Source of the DNA: Zymoseptoria tritici IPO323
Taxonomy: Eukaryota > Ascomycota > Dothideomycetes > Mycosphaerellales > Mycosphaerellaceae
DNA length: 64,000 bases
NCBI RefSeq assembly: GCF_000219625.1
Contig: NC_018217.1
Coordinates: forward strand, 124,001-188,000
Direction of reading: 5' to 3'
Shown piece after piece: positions 22,837 to 35,019 of this stretch. A model generated the notes under the pieces. The model was not told where the DNA came from, searched no databases, and saw only the letters and a program-made list of their open reading frames with translations. The stretch's first letter is position 1, and each line of letters begins with the position of its first letter. The translations under genes and the position numbers were made by a program.

Positions 22837-25823
22837 TTATGCGTGAACACCTTGGAGACGAACAACCGGTTTCGCGTCGTCACCACCATCCGTGCGAACC
22901 TCGATAGTGTCGTTGGAGATCGTTGTGATCGAAAACTTGCCCCCCAGAGTCGATTGACTTTCAAAGATCGTCAAGCCGTCCAGGCTCAACGCGCTCAAGT
23001 TCTCTCTGTCCGAGCCCAGCTCAACGTCATGTTGCACAGCGACTTCGAGCGCGGCAGAAACAAGACTAGGGTGGACATGATAGAGATCGGGGAGTTTCTG
23101 GCCTTCCAGCTTGGAGTCCAGATCGAACGCGGTGGTTGCATTTTGAACCTCATCGCCCTTTGCGGCCGACTTGTTCATACCCGTGTTGATGCGAATGGCG
23201 GCAACTTGAGTGTCGTGCAGAGGGGAATCTGCTCGGTCGGACGGCTCTGACATCGATGCCTCACAGTGTTTGGTCCAAACTCCCTCCCTGACTGATTGGA
23301 TCGTAATCTTGTAGCTCGCATCCGATGTCTCGGTTATGGAGGTGTGGACTTCGATCAGATTGACGTCGTTCTCGTAGTTTAGAGGCTGGAAAACCTTGAA
23401 GTTGCGAATAGTCCAGCCGGAGTCAGGCGCATTTCCAAAGCCTTGATGCAGTGCCTCGGCGACGATCGATATGAAATCTGCTGTCCCGATCGTAGTGGCA
23501 GGCTTTGGCTTTGGCGTCGGAGGCATTTTGTCAGGCAGGTCATGGAAGGAGAGCTTATTCCTCCAGACCATTGTCGCGGGCGACAGGCCATACACTCTCC
23601 GACCAAGTAATTCGTGGTACGGGTAGCTGCTCTGGTTGAACTCGAGGTTGGCCTGCGTCTCGTCCGAATAGGTCTTGGAATGATCCCAAACATAATGAGG
23701 CAGATCGACTGCGACAAAGGGCTTCCATCCGACAGAACTGGTTGCATTGATCTTCTCCAGGTCGATTGGTATACCGGCATTGAACAACTCGCCGGCGAGT
23801 GACAGAAGACCGGCCAAGCTGTGCACCTTGCTGATATCGATGCCTACTGCAGCGTCTTTGACGTGCGGCGAGTCCGCTGAGGCATACGGCACGTCTCGCA
23901 CCTTGGAGCTGGCACATTTGGCGGCGGCCGTATCTGTTTGGAGGATTACCGAAGGCACGATGTTCCAGTCTTTGAGCAGGTCCACCAGCGCCATTTGTAT
24001 AGCTGTGGAGGTGTCGATCGTGATACCAATCGCATCCATGGAGCTGGAGAAGACGGGAAAATGCTGCTTCAGTTCGCAGGCCAATGGGATAAGATCCTGG
24101 CCCGGCTCCGTGAAAGAAAACATAATGTTCGTGGCACCCTCTCCGTCCGTGACCGAGCCCGACGTGAGCGAGTGCGCAATATCGCTTGTCAGAGAGCCAG
24201 ATGTTCCGACAACGGCAGCAGCTCGCAAGTCAAACTTGGTTCGTCTGAGATTCAGCGTGTACGCTAAATCAGCGGCGTAAAACTCGTCGGCCACCTGGGC
24301 AACAGCCGCAATGGACGCTTGTAGGGAGGAGTCCTTGACCGCAGAGAATGTCAACAGCAGAGGACGCGTGACGGTGTGATCATAATCGGCCGTCTCGCGC
24401 CTCTGACCTAGGCGATATTCGGGATGTAACGTGTGGACAGCTTCCACCAGACTGTGTACGTTGGTTCCGGTCCACCCGTAAGAGCAGGCCCCCACACGAC
24501 GGACTGAGTACTCAGACGGCCAGTTAATGGTCTGTTGTTGAGGCTTGATGTTGAGATCCTCGAGATCAATGGCAGGATGTGCCGAATTGAAATTCACGTG
24601 GCCGGGGATGACACCAGCCTCGGTCATCATGGCGGCTTTCATGAGGATGAAAATTCCACTGGCACCCTCCTGGTGGCCAAAGTTCGGCTTGAGAGAGCCG
24701 ATGGGGAGCGGTTTAGCTCGTCGTGTAGGGTTGTTCATGAATTTTCCGATCGAGTGCGCTTCGGCAATCTCTCCGGGAATCATTCCAACGCCATGGGTCT
24801 CGACGTACGCAGTCTCCGCGGGATCCAGCCCTGCCTGTGAGTAGGCGAGATCCAGACACTTGGCCATGCCGGCCTCGTTTGGGATGAAAAGCGGCGTATC
24901 CGGAATCATGCCATTTGCCGTGACGGCAATGGACCGCACAACGCCACGAATGGGGTCGTTGTCCCGGATTGCGTCGGATAGTAGCTTGACGTACAACGCC
25001 CCAGATCCTTCGGCACGGGCGTAGCCATTGCATCGAGCGTCGTAAGAGTGGCACATGGAATCTGGAGACATGATACCAAATTTGGAATAGCTGGAGTATG
25101 CTTCGGGTCCGAGCACGAGATTGACGCCTCCAACGATGGCGGCCGGAACTTCTCCTCCACGGAGAGCCATGGCAGCGGTGTGGAGTGCGAAAAGACTGCT
25201 CGTGCAGCCCGCATTGGTGGTGTATGTTGGTCCGTTCAGATCGAAAAAGTAAGACACTCGGGCGCTCAACAACCCCGGGTCAACGCCGGCGACCTCGTGA
25301 AGGTGGCGATCGTCGTAGCCGTGTCGGACCGATGCAATGACCTGGTCCAAGCCAAAGGTACCAATGTAAGCAGCCGTATTGGTTCCCTTGATATCCTGCA
25401 GTGTTTTGCCCGCAGACTCAAGGCATTCGTAGACACTTTCGAGGATGCGGAACTGCTGAGGGTCCATGTGCTTCGCTTCATCGGCACTGATGCCGAAGAA
25501 CTCGGCGTCAAATGCGTGCGTGTCGGTGTTGAGGAAGAAGCCGCCTTTGGAGGCAATGGCCCCCGGTCGACCCAGAGAGTCCTCGCGAAAGTAAGCATCG
25601 ATGTTGAAGCGTGACTTGGGAATCGTTTCGGAGAGCTTGATTTCTCCATTGATCATCGTCTCCCAAAATTCACGTGGGGACTCAACTCCGCCGGCCAAGC
25701 TGCAGGCTACACCAATTAGCATCGGCTCACAAAGAAAAGCCACCACAACTCACCCATGCCAACAATCGCAATGGGTTCATTGCGGCGATCGATGGCTCCG
25801 GCCTCTGTCGTTCCGGATGTCAT
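22837..25823 (-). CDS. truncated HR-type polyketide synthase: KS with vestigial AT and DH
   Basis: Exon 1 25823-25754 and exon 2 25706-22837 (47-bp intron) give 979 residues. The intron restores the canonical KS opening 'EPIAIVGMACSLAGG'. The KS (about 17-440) keeps Cys ('NAGCTSSL', usual DTACSSSL), the first His ('ETHGVGM') and the second ('NFGHQEG'). The following region keeps the start of a highly-reducing AT ('TAIQMALVDLLKDWNI') but then breaks off just where GHSxGE should come. Next are the post-AT linker ('DLPHYVWDHSK') and a DH-like double hot dog beginning 'YPYHELLGRRVYG'. The DH catalytic His block (DHxVxGxxxxP) is replaced by 'PDKMPPTPKPKPATTIG', and the DH Asp block reads 'HPSLVSAALE'. 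There is no KR, ER, MT or ACP. It cannot work alone as a PKS. It may condense on the ACP of the NR-PKS, act as a scaffold, or be a relic. Confidence 0.87.
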
Positions 25824-27183
25824 GTTGCCAGGACGAATTCGCAGTCGACAAACGGCGTGTAGCAAAGGTCAAAGAGCAGAAGCGACAATCTCGGTGAGTA
25901 GGGATTACAAGTCTTTCAACGTTGCCAATGCCGCGACGACTCTGCGACGAGGTTTGCGTTGTCTTTTTAACGACAAGAATTCGACCGCCGAGTCATGTCA
26001 TCTTTACATGTCGGCAGCGGTACCTCCTACCGACGGAGTTTCGAACTTCTCGCTCGGTGGCAAAACATTCCGATCGATGGCATGGTTCTTTCTGCGATGC
26101 ACAGCTTTTTTTTCCAACAAGACGACCATCGCCAATGCCTTGGGAAAATACCGACATCTGCGAATCACTGCCAGCTCGGGAGGGTGTCGATTCCTGCCTA
26201 AAGAGGTCTGTTAATGGAGGCGACATATTATGCGTTGTAGTTGCATGCAGGAAACCCGCATAGTGTTTTGACTCCAAGCTGACCACGAGTCAAGTCAGTG
26301 GCTCGGTCGGCATTTCGACCCGCCTCCGTGGTTACCGGATTGGGACGGCGTTGAACTTACGCAACCAAGATATGTACAAAACATGAACAGCATCGTTTCA
26401 ATGGGGAACTCACGACCTTGTTTCGCACCGACATCTCCGGCAGTCCCACCTGTCGCATATCAACGTCCTGCGGATATATGATATCGAAGGAGTGGCTCAC
26501 GATGGAGCGGAGTTGGATGGGTCGGCACTGGGAAGACTCTGCTCTGTAGCCCATCGACGAGAGGCACAGGCGTGCCTAAGGTCTTGCTGCTCTTGCATGA
26601 ACTGCTTTTTCGCTTCCGTTCACAGCAGTCTTGTCAGCCGTGTCGAGTCGTGGGCAGTAGACTTAGCGCGAGTAAGAAAAATGCCGCACCTGCTTCCAAT
26701 GCGTCGTATCGTCGTCATTCCGAGCCTCTCATACAGGTGCGATTCAGGGCATGAACATCACCTGTATCGTGTGTCGCATGGACCCCTTGTCGAACTACAC
26801 GTCCTGCACAGCAGCGCAAGACGCATGCAGCAGAAATTGCAATCGACGTCCATACTGTCGATCGCATGATTCTCGAGCCCATGCGGTTCAAGAAGAGGTG
26901 CACCATCTGCACCGTGTGCAGGTCCACATCCCTGTCGGTATACATCTCTTAGCCGCTATACAAGCGCAGTGAAACCAATGCCACGTCGAGTTCAGCCTGT
27001 CGACCTTTCACATTAATGTTTTGCTCGATCGCCGATCGCTCACTGGCCACGACCGGCTTGACATCTCATGGTGACAGAGTATTAAGATGTTGGAAAGCCA
27101 GAAGACTTCACTTGGTCACGCATTCGAAATAACCCCAACAATCAAGTCAGATCGTCAACCCGCCCAGCTCGGAACCCCTCACG
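25824..27183. other. 1.36-kb divergent intergenic region
   Basis: Between the truncated PKS (minus) and the membrane protein gene (plus). On the minus strand a near-match to the cluster motif (CGATCGGCGA, 27029-27038) lies about 150 bp upstream of the plus-strand gene. No convincing coding sequence. Confidence 0.4.
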
Positions 27184-28475
27184 ATGTCCATGCAAGATGG
27201 ATCGGCTCCACAAGGGGTAAGTGCAAAGCGAGAGAGTCGAGTGTTGGTCCAGTACTGAATTGACCTGTTGTTCAGCCGCCATACTTGCCGCCAATTGCGT
27301 TCATAGGGGGTGTACCAACGCTCGAGACGGACGTCCCGATATGTGCACTTCTCCTGCTCTTCTACGCAGGCGCGGCGATAGGCCACAATGTCACCTATCA
27401 GCTGAACCGGAAAAAAGGCCACAAGTTCATCCCCTCGATCGTACTGTTTGGTTTCTGCATGTCTCGAATCTTGACGTGCGCGCTGCGGATGGGGTGGGCA
27501 CTGCATCCCGACAACGTTTCGCTCATCATCGCCGCCAACGTGTTCGTCCAGGCTGGCATCTTGATCGTGTGGGTGGTTAACATTATCTTCACCCAACGCA
27601 TCATTCGAGCCGTGCGACCCAAGATTGGCTGGCATCCCGTTGCAAGCCTTTTTCCCAAGGTCCTGTTTGCCCTGGCTGGCATCTCCCTTGCATTGGTCGT
27701 TAGCTGGACCATCTCCTCGTACTACACGCTGGATGAGCAATTCCAGACCATCGCGCGAGATGTCCAGCGAGCCGCCATCACATATCTGCTGGTCTTCACG
27801 CTCGTTCCGATCGTGACGCTACCCCTCGCATTCTCGAAGGGCAAAGGAGCGCAGGAATTTGGACGCGGAAGCATGGGGTCCAAAATGGTCGTGGTTTGGG
27901 TGTCCAGCCACGTCTGTCTGCTCGAGGTCGTGTTCCGAGTAGCGACCAGCTGGGCGCCGGGCCGCCCGGCGGACAATCCCGCCTGGTACCACTCCAGAGC
28001 GTGGTTTTACGTCTGCGATTTTGCCCTGGAAATCATCGTCATCTACTGGTTGCTGTTGGCACGAGTCGACCAACGCTTCCACGTGCCCGACGGAAGCAGC
28101 AAGCGAAAACACTACCACGCACCGGCAGAAGCACACGGGGACGAGTCGGACGCGGAAGCCGGGGACATGTTTGACGAGGGACGCGACTACTGGGCGTACC
28201 ATCAGAGCGGCACGCTCACAGGGGACCACTGGAGGTCCAACCACAGCGGAGTGTTCCCGGGACGTCGGCGGAGGTCCCGCAACAGCGGGACTATCGTCAG
28301 CCAGCGAGATCGGAGGTCGCCTCACATCGGCCGGGTCACGACGCGCGAGTACACGTCGCCGGCGGGAGATGATCGCCGGAAGTCGGGTCACAGCGAGATC
28401 ACGACGACGCATTGGTTGCAAGTGCCCGAGACAGCGCCCACCGAGGTGTCCAGCGTCAGCCTGGGAAGATGGTAA
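27184..28475 (+). CDS. seven-helix membrane protein (DUF3112-like)
   Basis: Exon 1 27184-27216 (11 codons) and exon 2 27276-28475 join in frame to 410 residues. About seven hydrophobic segments lie in residues 30-285 ('ICALLLLFYAGAAIGH', 'IVLFGFCMSRILTCAL', 'VFVQAGILIVWVVNIIF', 'VLFALAGISLALVVSW', 'ITYLLVFTLVPIVTLPL', 'VVVWVSSHVCLLEVVF', 'DFALEIIVIYWLLL'), followed by a charged, Ser/Arg-rich cytoplasmic tail. This layout fits the fungal DUF3112 family, sometimes labelled GPCR-like; no ligand or function is established. It lies between the truncated PKS and the transporter, at or near the cluster border, and could sense or carry a related metabolite, but that is inference. Confidence 0.78.
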
Positions 28476-28769
28476 GTAGAGCCAAGGTGGATGGATCGGA
28501 CACGGCGGACTCTACTCACCATCTTCCCCGTCGGGTCGGGTGGGCAAGTAAGCAAGCAATGGTCAGAGGAACGTGAATGTGAATGCGACTGGAACGGAAT
28601 GGGATGGGAACTGAGAGTAATGAAAAGTAGTATTAGTGCCCAAGTGCCTTAGGCATATGTGCTAGAATTAATCGAATCCCAATCAATATTTTGGTAGATG
28701 TCATTAATATTCGCTGGACTATATTGATGAGAAGCACAGGTACTTTTAGGTAAGGTACCCCCCGGGCCG

Positions 28770-28800
<31 letters not shown>

Positions 28801-29196
28801 CACCCTCTCTGTATACGTCTCCTTTCCTCCGTTACTTTATACCCTACAGAATGCACCCGCTTAGAGCGTCCAATGACGACCGACTCCATAGCGCCTAGCC
28901 GACAAGCCTTCCAGAGTCACGGCGCGAGGGGGATGATAATACCTGAAGGATCAACCATGAGCTCCACTGCGCCTCGCCAACTTACCAGTCATCTCGCACA
29001 CTCATGGGTCGTGGATTGTAGCGTGGAGGTATGCACTGATAGTTCTTCGACCGAGGCGCAAAGTTCATTCACAATCTGACCAACTCCCAACAAAGCCTAC
29101 GGGCCCAATCACGAACGATGATGTGCTTCTTCTCCCCGGCCAAAATATGCCCACTACCAGCTTCTAAAGCCACCATCCAGAAATCGACCGGCCATG
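28476..29196. other. intergenic with CT microsatellite
   Basis: Convergent 3' ends of the membrane protein and transporter genes. Contains a (CT)n run of about 25 bases near 28772-28796. No coding sequence seen. Confidence 0.5.
28772..28796. repeat. CT dinucleotide microsatellite
   Basis: About twelve uninterrupted CT units between the convergent genes. It is probably length-polymorphic. Confidence 0.9.
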
Positions 29197-32100
29197 TCAC
29201 ATCTCCTGCCCCATCCCCACCGCCTTCCTAATCCGCTCAACCGTCCCATCCCCCAAAACAACAACACAACCCCTCCCCTCCACCATCCACTTCTCCAACC
29301 CCACAACTCGATGCGTAATCATCACAACCGTATGTCGCTTCCCAGAAAACTCCTCCTCAATAAGCCGGTATATCGTCTGCTCCGTAGCAGTGTCTAGAGA
29401 AGCCGTAATCTCATCTAGCAGCACGATCGGCCTCGATCCAGTTTGTGTTCGAAGGGTTTTGGCTTTGATGAGAGCGCGGGTGAGGGCGAAGAGTTGGCGT
29501 TGACCGGTTGAGAGGGTAGGGAAGGCGGAGAGGGGTTTGTGGAGGAAGGATGAGGTTGGTGCATCATCGGCGGAGCGGAAGTGTGAGAGTAAACCGGTTT
29601 TGGACAGTGCTTCGATGATGGTTGAGTCGGAGGAGAGGTCGTCTGGGTCGAGGTTGAAGCGTGTTGCCTCGTCCACAAAGATGAGTGGATCTTGAGAGAC
29701 GGTGATGAATGCTCGTTGGCGGAGGTGGTCGAGGCTGACGGTTGTGATGTCGACACCGTCGATTAGGAGCTTGCCGGATTGCAGAGGTAGTAGGCGTAGG
29801 AGTGCTAGGAGGGTGGTGCTCTTTCCGCTGTAGAAGTCCGTTAGTACATAGGCAGATATTTCCGCAAGTGCGGTTAATTACCTCCCAGTGCGACCGCAGA
29901 CAATGACCTTCTGTCGAGCCTCGATGGTCAAGTTGACTTTCCGCAGGGCAACCATGTCCGACCTGTTCGACAGTCAGTATGCACCACTTTCGGCCCTTCC
30001 TGAAGATAGAAGACTTACGAATACGCCACCGTCACATGTCTAAACTCAATCCGACCCTCAACAGACCATGCCTTCATGACTTGCACATCCTGACCTTCGC
30101 CCTCTTCAGCCGGCACCGTCTCCTCAAGCTCCATCAACCGACCAACGGCACCCATCGAAGTCTCAAGCGTCGTCCAACTCTCCACCAACTTCAGCAGCGT
30201 CGAACTCACAACTAGCATACTATTCAGAGCAATACCGATTTGTGCTCCGCTGACAGTTTCCCGAAGCGAGACGGCCATGGAAACCACGCCGATTGCGATG
30301 GAGCCAGAGAGTAAGTCGAGGATTAGGTTGAGCCAGCGCTGGAGGTCGAGGAGGGCTAGTTCAGGCCGCTGAGCGGTATCGATTGCTTTTATGTTGGCCC
30401 GCCGTGCTGCGTTGGTCCAGTCGAAGGCGCGGATCGTTTCGATGCCTTCGACCTGTCGTGGTGGGATAGTCAGCTTTTGATCTTGGTTCCTGCGAGAGTT
30501 GATGGCGAGTATCTTACGGTCTCCGAGAAGTTCGAAGTGACTGCAGCTTTAGCTTCCAGTTCCAGAGCTCGCAGCTGGCGAGATGTCTGGAGGTAAGCTC
30601 TCTGGATGTAGTATACAACCGGCATGCATGCAAGTAGGGAGAACGTGAGCCAGGTCCCGGTTGTGCTTAGCAATACTGTCTGCATAACGAGCTTGAAAAG
30701 CTCTGTGATCTCGTCAGTCTGTTCCCCATTCCAAAGTTGCCGTCGAACGTACGAGTGACCACAGTCTGAAGCGCAGCAGGAACCTGCTTGTCGATAATCT
30801 GAACGTCTTGACTGAATCTATTCATGATCGATCCGCTGTCGGTTTCGGAGAAGTACCACAGTGGTGCACTGACATTCCATCAGTGTCATGAACGATCAGT
30901 GTTGACATTGCTGAAACACTCACCTCGAAACGATCCTCAACAGCCGCCGATGAAGTCGCAATCCAGACCGAGGAGCCACACGAATAAGCACCGACCACAT
31001 CTGAACACTCGTTGAGCTCCAAGAAAGTGTCGAGATCATGATGTACCCAGCGACATAAAAGAATGTCTGCGTGCCATCGGATCCAGTCCACTGCTGAAGC
31101 CAGTACTGCGGGACCGTGATGAAGAAAGCATACAAGGCGGTGCTGAGGATGAAGAAGAATAGATCTGCGAGGTTCAAAGCGCGAAAGTAGTATGCTGGAG
31201 AGTGTTAGCATTGGCATCGGATACCCTCCACCGAGCAAGAGTACGTGGCGGCACTTACCATAGAGCGCCGCATCACCAGTATGCTGTGAGAAGTCTTGCT
31301 GGAGGCCACTCGGAGCTCCAGTTGCGAAATTGAACTTGGCACTTGTTATCGCCGGTGCTTTCTCTTCGGAACCTGGACTCCTGGTTCTGTCTGGAGCTGC
31401 GGAGAACTTTGCAACCGCTGCTGCATCTTTGCCGATACTGCTGCAAAGTCCTTGGTCGACGATAGTACCATTGCCGAGCACTACAACGTGATCTGCGAGG
31501 TCGAAGTATTGATCTTCGAATTTATGCGTTAGCAACTCCTCCCCGTGACCCTTGCGATTGTCATAGTTGATCCTACAGGAATTGGACACCAGAAATACCG
31601 TAGCCTTGATCTCACGGACAAGTCCCCCCGGTCCAAACAGATTTTGAAAGACAGCTTTCTCCGTCTCGCCATCCAGTCCGCTGAAGCAGTCGTCGAGGAG
31701 AAGCATTGTTGGTCTTGCGAATAATGCTCGTGCCAGTGCCTGCCGTGAGTCAGTGTATGTTTAAACACCTAGCCGTAAATCGAGACCTACCACCCGCTGC
31801 CTCTGCCCACCAGACAGATTCATCCCGCGACTACCAATCGCAGTTTCATCTCCCTCCGGAAGGGCTTCGAAGTCGTGCGTCAGACAGCATGCCGCAATGA
31901 CACAGTCGTACCACTTATCTGACTCCGACGGGACATCCTCGCTCGATCCGTGAATCGCTTCTCGAATCATACCGTTTGGCAACCACGGCTGCTGAGCGCA
32001 AAACCCCACCGAGCTAACGGACATCTCGATTCTGCCTTCAGATGGTTCCGTTTCGCCAAGGATGGTTCTCAGCAAAGACGTCTTACCACAGCTTGTAGGG

Positions 32101-33676
32101 CCTGAGAGGACCGTCAACGCCCCGGCCTTGACTTCGATATTCAAGTTGTTTAGGATTGTCGGACTGCGGCCAATCGCCACTTCATCAAGTCTAATTGCTG
32201 CATCCGAATAGCAATGTCCAACGACCTCTTCTCGATGTTCTTCGAGGACCGGCCTGAGAAGGAACTCTTGGATCCGGTCAAATCCCGCAAGCGTAGCCAC
32301 TGCACGGGGTATAATGGTCATGACCATGTTCGCGGGATGTGTCACCATGCTCAAAATGGCGGTGGTGGAAAACGCGGCTGCAGTATCGAGACTCTCACCG
32401 CGGAGTTTTGTCATGATCGCATAAAGGACGAGGGTGATGGCCGGTGAAAAGATGCCGAGAGCGTTCGCTGCAACGGTATCAGCAGGCAAATGTAAAAGTA
32501 GACGACCGTCTGCGTACCAGAGGCATTGTAAAGAACCATGACCCAACGAAGTTTCGACGCTGCTTCAAGCTCGGCAGACCGCAATTCCGCGATGCGCTTA
32601 ACAAGGCTCGACTGAAATCCGAGCATCTTGACAATTTTCATGGAGCTCAACATGGAAGCTGTAGCTCCTAAACGGCGTTGGGTTGCTTCGTTCCAAGCTC
32701 GCTGGTAGGGCTTCAAATGACTGGCGACGTATCGACTGACATGCGAACATACTGTTTTGTGTTGTCAGTGCCTGTTGAGAGAGCATAGAAGTCCCGCACA
32801 AACGGTAGATGAGGACCAGAGACAGAGGCCAGATCCAGCCCACCTGCCTAGCCAAAAGTCCGAACCCAATCAAGACTTCGACAACTTGAGCCCAGGTTTC
32901 GTGGAACATCTCTCCGACAGAAGTGAGGCTCTCCACATCGTTACTGATCAGCGTAGTGACATCTCCACCGTCGAAGCTAGTGCTGGCAGAGTGGAGCACT
33001 TTCTCATGGATCAGTCCGACGAGAGCACTGTTGATTATCAGCTTCAATTTGTTCTGTCGATGACTATACATGGCTTTCGAAAGCTGTATGAAAGAGTCAG
33101 CTTCGTGCAACATGAACGGGAATCTAGCCATGCGTACTGCGAGGCTCGAATAAATGACCACTGCAAAGAAGACCAGCCAAGTGGCTTCAGTCCGTCCGGA
33201 GGAATTTACATAGTTCGCCGCATAGCGGATTGAGTACTGTATAAGAAGCGGTTGGCAGTATCGAAATGCAATCAGGAAAAGTCTTGGTGTGATGGGAGCG
33301 AGGAATTGCTTTCGCAAGCACTTCGTCAAGACCACGCGCAAGGTGGAGCCCGTCTCGAGCTTGTCTGTTCGTTGTCAGTCACATCAAGTAAGCGGATGGA
33401 AGGGCGTTCCTGCTCACCTCGTGCAGCCCATGCTCGGGATAATGCATTGCGAGTGGACTCTGGTCCCAAGTCTCTGTCAAGCTGTGGCAGATCTCGAATG
33501 GATGATTTCTTGCTCCGTCCACCAAAGGCGCCCACGTGTATCAACTCATACCAGCCGTTATAGGTCCATGATCGCAGCCTTTCGGAGGTCGAAAATGCTC
33601 CCAATGCGAGAGCAAGAGCGAGGCAGAGGAGAGCGCCAGGTTCAACCGGGAGAGTCTGCGATACAGTGGCCGTCAT
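29197..33676 (-). CDS. ABC transporter, ABCC (MRP) type, without TMD0
   Basis: A multi-exon minus-strand gene with start at Met 33676 ('MTATVSQTLPVEPG') and stop at 29197. Order: one short hydrophobic segment, TMD1 (from about 33370), NBD1 (Walker A 'GPTSCGKTSLL', signature 'LSGGQRQR', Walker B 'MLLLDDCFSGLD' near 31700), TMD2 (31200-30300), NBD2 (Walker A 'SGKSTTLL' next to an intron near 29830-29880, signature-like 'LSTGQRQLFALTRAL', Walker B 'IVLLDEITASLD'). One intron near 33365-33415 has a GTGAGC donor. The arrangement and the 'DEITASLD' type of NBD2 fit ABCC exporters of conjugates and secondary metabolites. The usual five-helix TMD0 and much of the L0 linker are missing, so the protein is either a short ABCC or 5'-truncated. 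Placed at the cluster edge, it probably exports the product or gives self-protection. Confidence 0.87.
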
Positions 33677-34032
33677 TTCCGAGCGATATGCACAACGAGC
33701 GAATGAGCATATTGGCGAATCCGACACGAAGATGTGGCATTGCAAAGCCAAGACGCAGGCGTGAAACTTGAAGTGAATCACAATGGGTCACAAACGACCT
33801 GCAGCTTTGGAGCCGGTCGGTTCATCAGGCCGAATCCGAATCCGAGAATTGCTGACTGCACCTGCCGGCTTCCGAACCGATCGCGTCTTCGTCATTACTT
33901 CGCTGCTCGTCTTCAACATTTTCCTGAAGACTTCATTACTATTGCCACCAACATCACCTTCCTGTGCGACAACTTTGACGAAGGAATACCGGAAAACACC
34001 CTCCCCATCTTCGCGACACGAACGATACGACC
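33677..34032. promoter_or_regulatory. divergent promoter of transporter and heme lyase genes
   Basis: A 356-bp gap between divergent starts. It is a natural place for the cluster border, since the next gene is a housekeeping one. No specific site identified. Confidence 0.4.
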
Positions 34033-35019
34033 ATGGGCTGGTTCTGGGCCGATTCGACCTCAACACCCGCCGCCCCTCATCCGATCCCTTCGAAGTCCTC
34101 CGCCACACCACCGCCAACATGTCCCATGCACAACAAATCCACCGCAGCGATGCTTCCTCCACCCGCACCGACACCAGCGACCGAAAGCGCATGTCCCTAT
34201 AAACCACCCACCGATAACGACTCCCCCTCCTCCTCAACCTCCTCCGCATCACCCTCCTACATCTCGAAACTCAACCCTCTAAACTACATGCCACACTCCA
34301 TCTCCAACGTTCGCGAAGCCGCCGAACAATCCGTCTCCCTCCCTCTCTCCCGCGAAACCTCCACAATTCCTCGCGGCGACGGCGAAGGAACCTGGGAATA
34401 CCCCTCACCACAACAGATGTACAACGCCATGCTACGGAAGGGCTACAACGACACACCCGCCGAGCACGTCGAAAGTATGGTAGCAGTACACAACTTCCTC
34501 AACGAAGGCGCATGGGATGAGATCCGAGGTTGGGAAGGACGATTCAACGCAGGCCTGGCAAAAGGATGGGAACGATGCGCGAAAGGAGAGGAAGGCTACG
34601 AGCGACAAATCATGATGGAGACATTACGACGAGGACGAGATGCGCCGGAAGAGCCAGCACCCAGTCTCGTACGCTTCACCGGCCGACCGAACGAACTCAC
34701 TCCCAAAGCGAGGATGATGTCTGTCATGAGCAGGATATATCCCAGCGCATTCCCCGATAATCCACCTTTCGATCGACACGACTGGTTTGTGAGGAGGGTG
34801 GCGCCGGATGGACAGACCAAGGAGGTCAGGTATGTGATTGATTATTACAGTGGACCACCGGAGCCGACGGGCGAGCCGGTGTTCTTTTTGGATGTCCGGC
34901 CGGCCGTGGATGGACCGGTGAGTGCAGCGGAGAGGATGATGAGGTGGGGTGGGGATGTGTGGTGGAGAGCGAGTGGAGGGAGTGTAAGGGAGGAGTTGGC
35001 GAGGCAGGGGAGGAAGTGA
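34033..35019 (+). CDS. holocytochrome c synthase (cytochrome c heme lyase)
   Basis: A single-exon gene of 328 residues. It has two CP heme-interaction motifs near the N-terminus ('TCPMHN' and 'ACPYKP') and the family blocks '[18 protein letters not shown]', '[14 protein letters not shown]', '[16 protein letters not shown]' and '[12 protein letters not shown]'. Heme lyases attach heme covalently to the CxxCH motif of cytochrome c or c1 in the mitochondrial intermembrane space. The His of '[10 protein letters not shown]' is the residue known to ligate heme in this family. Whether it serves cytochrome c (CYC3) or c1 (CYT2) cannot be decided by eye. This is a core gene and marks the right limit of the biosynthetic cluster. 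Confidence 0.93.
   Translation: MGWFWADSTSTPAAPHPIPSKSSATPPPTCPMHNKSTAAMLPPPAPTPATESACPYKPPTDNDSPSSSTSSASPSYISKLNPLNYMPHSISNVREAAEQSVSLPLSRETSTIPRGDGEGTWEYPSPQQMYNAMLRKGYNDTPAEHVESMVAVHNFLNEGAWDEIRGWEGRFNAGLAKGWERCAKGEEGYERQIMMETLRRGRDAPEEPAPSLVRFTGRPNELTPKARMMSVMSRIYPSAFPDNPPFDRHDWFVRRVAPDGQTKEVRYVIDYYSGPPEPTGEPVFFLDVRPAVDGPVSAAERMMRWGGDVWWRASGGSVREELARQGRK

Noticed and set aside
22837..25823. Complete HR-PKS
   Set aside because: AT nucleophile, DH catalytic blocks, KR, ER and ACP are all missing, and no neighbouring exons supply them.
28772..28796. Regulatory polypyrimidine tract
   Set aside because: A plain CT microsatellite between convergent 3' ends; no sign of function.
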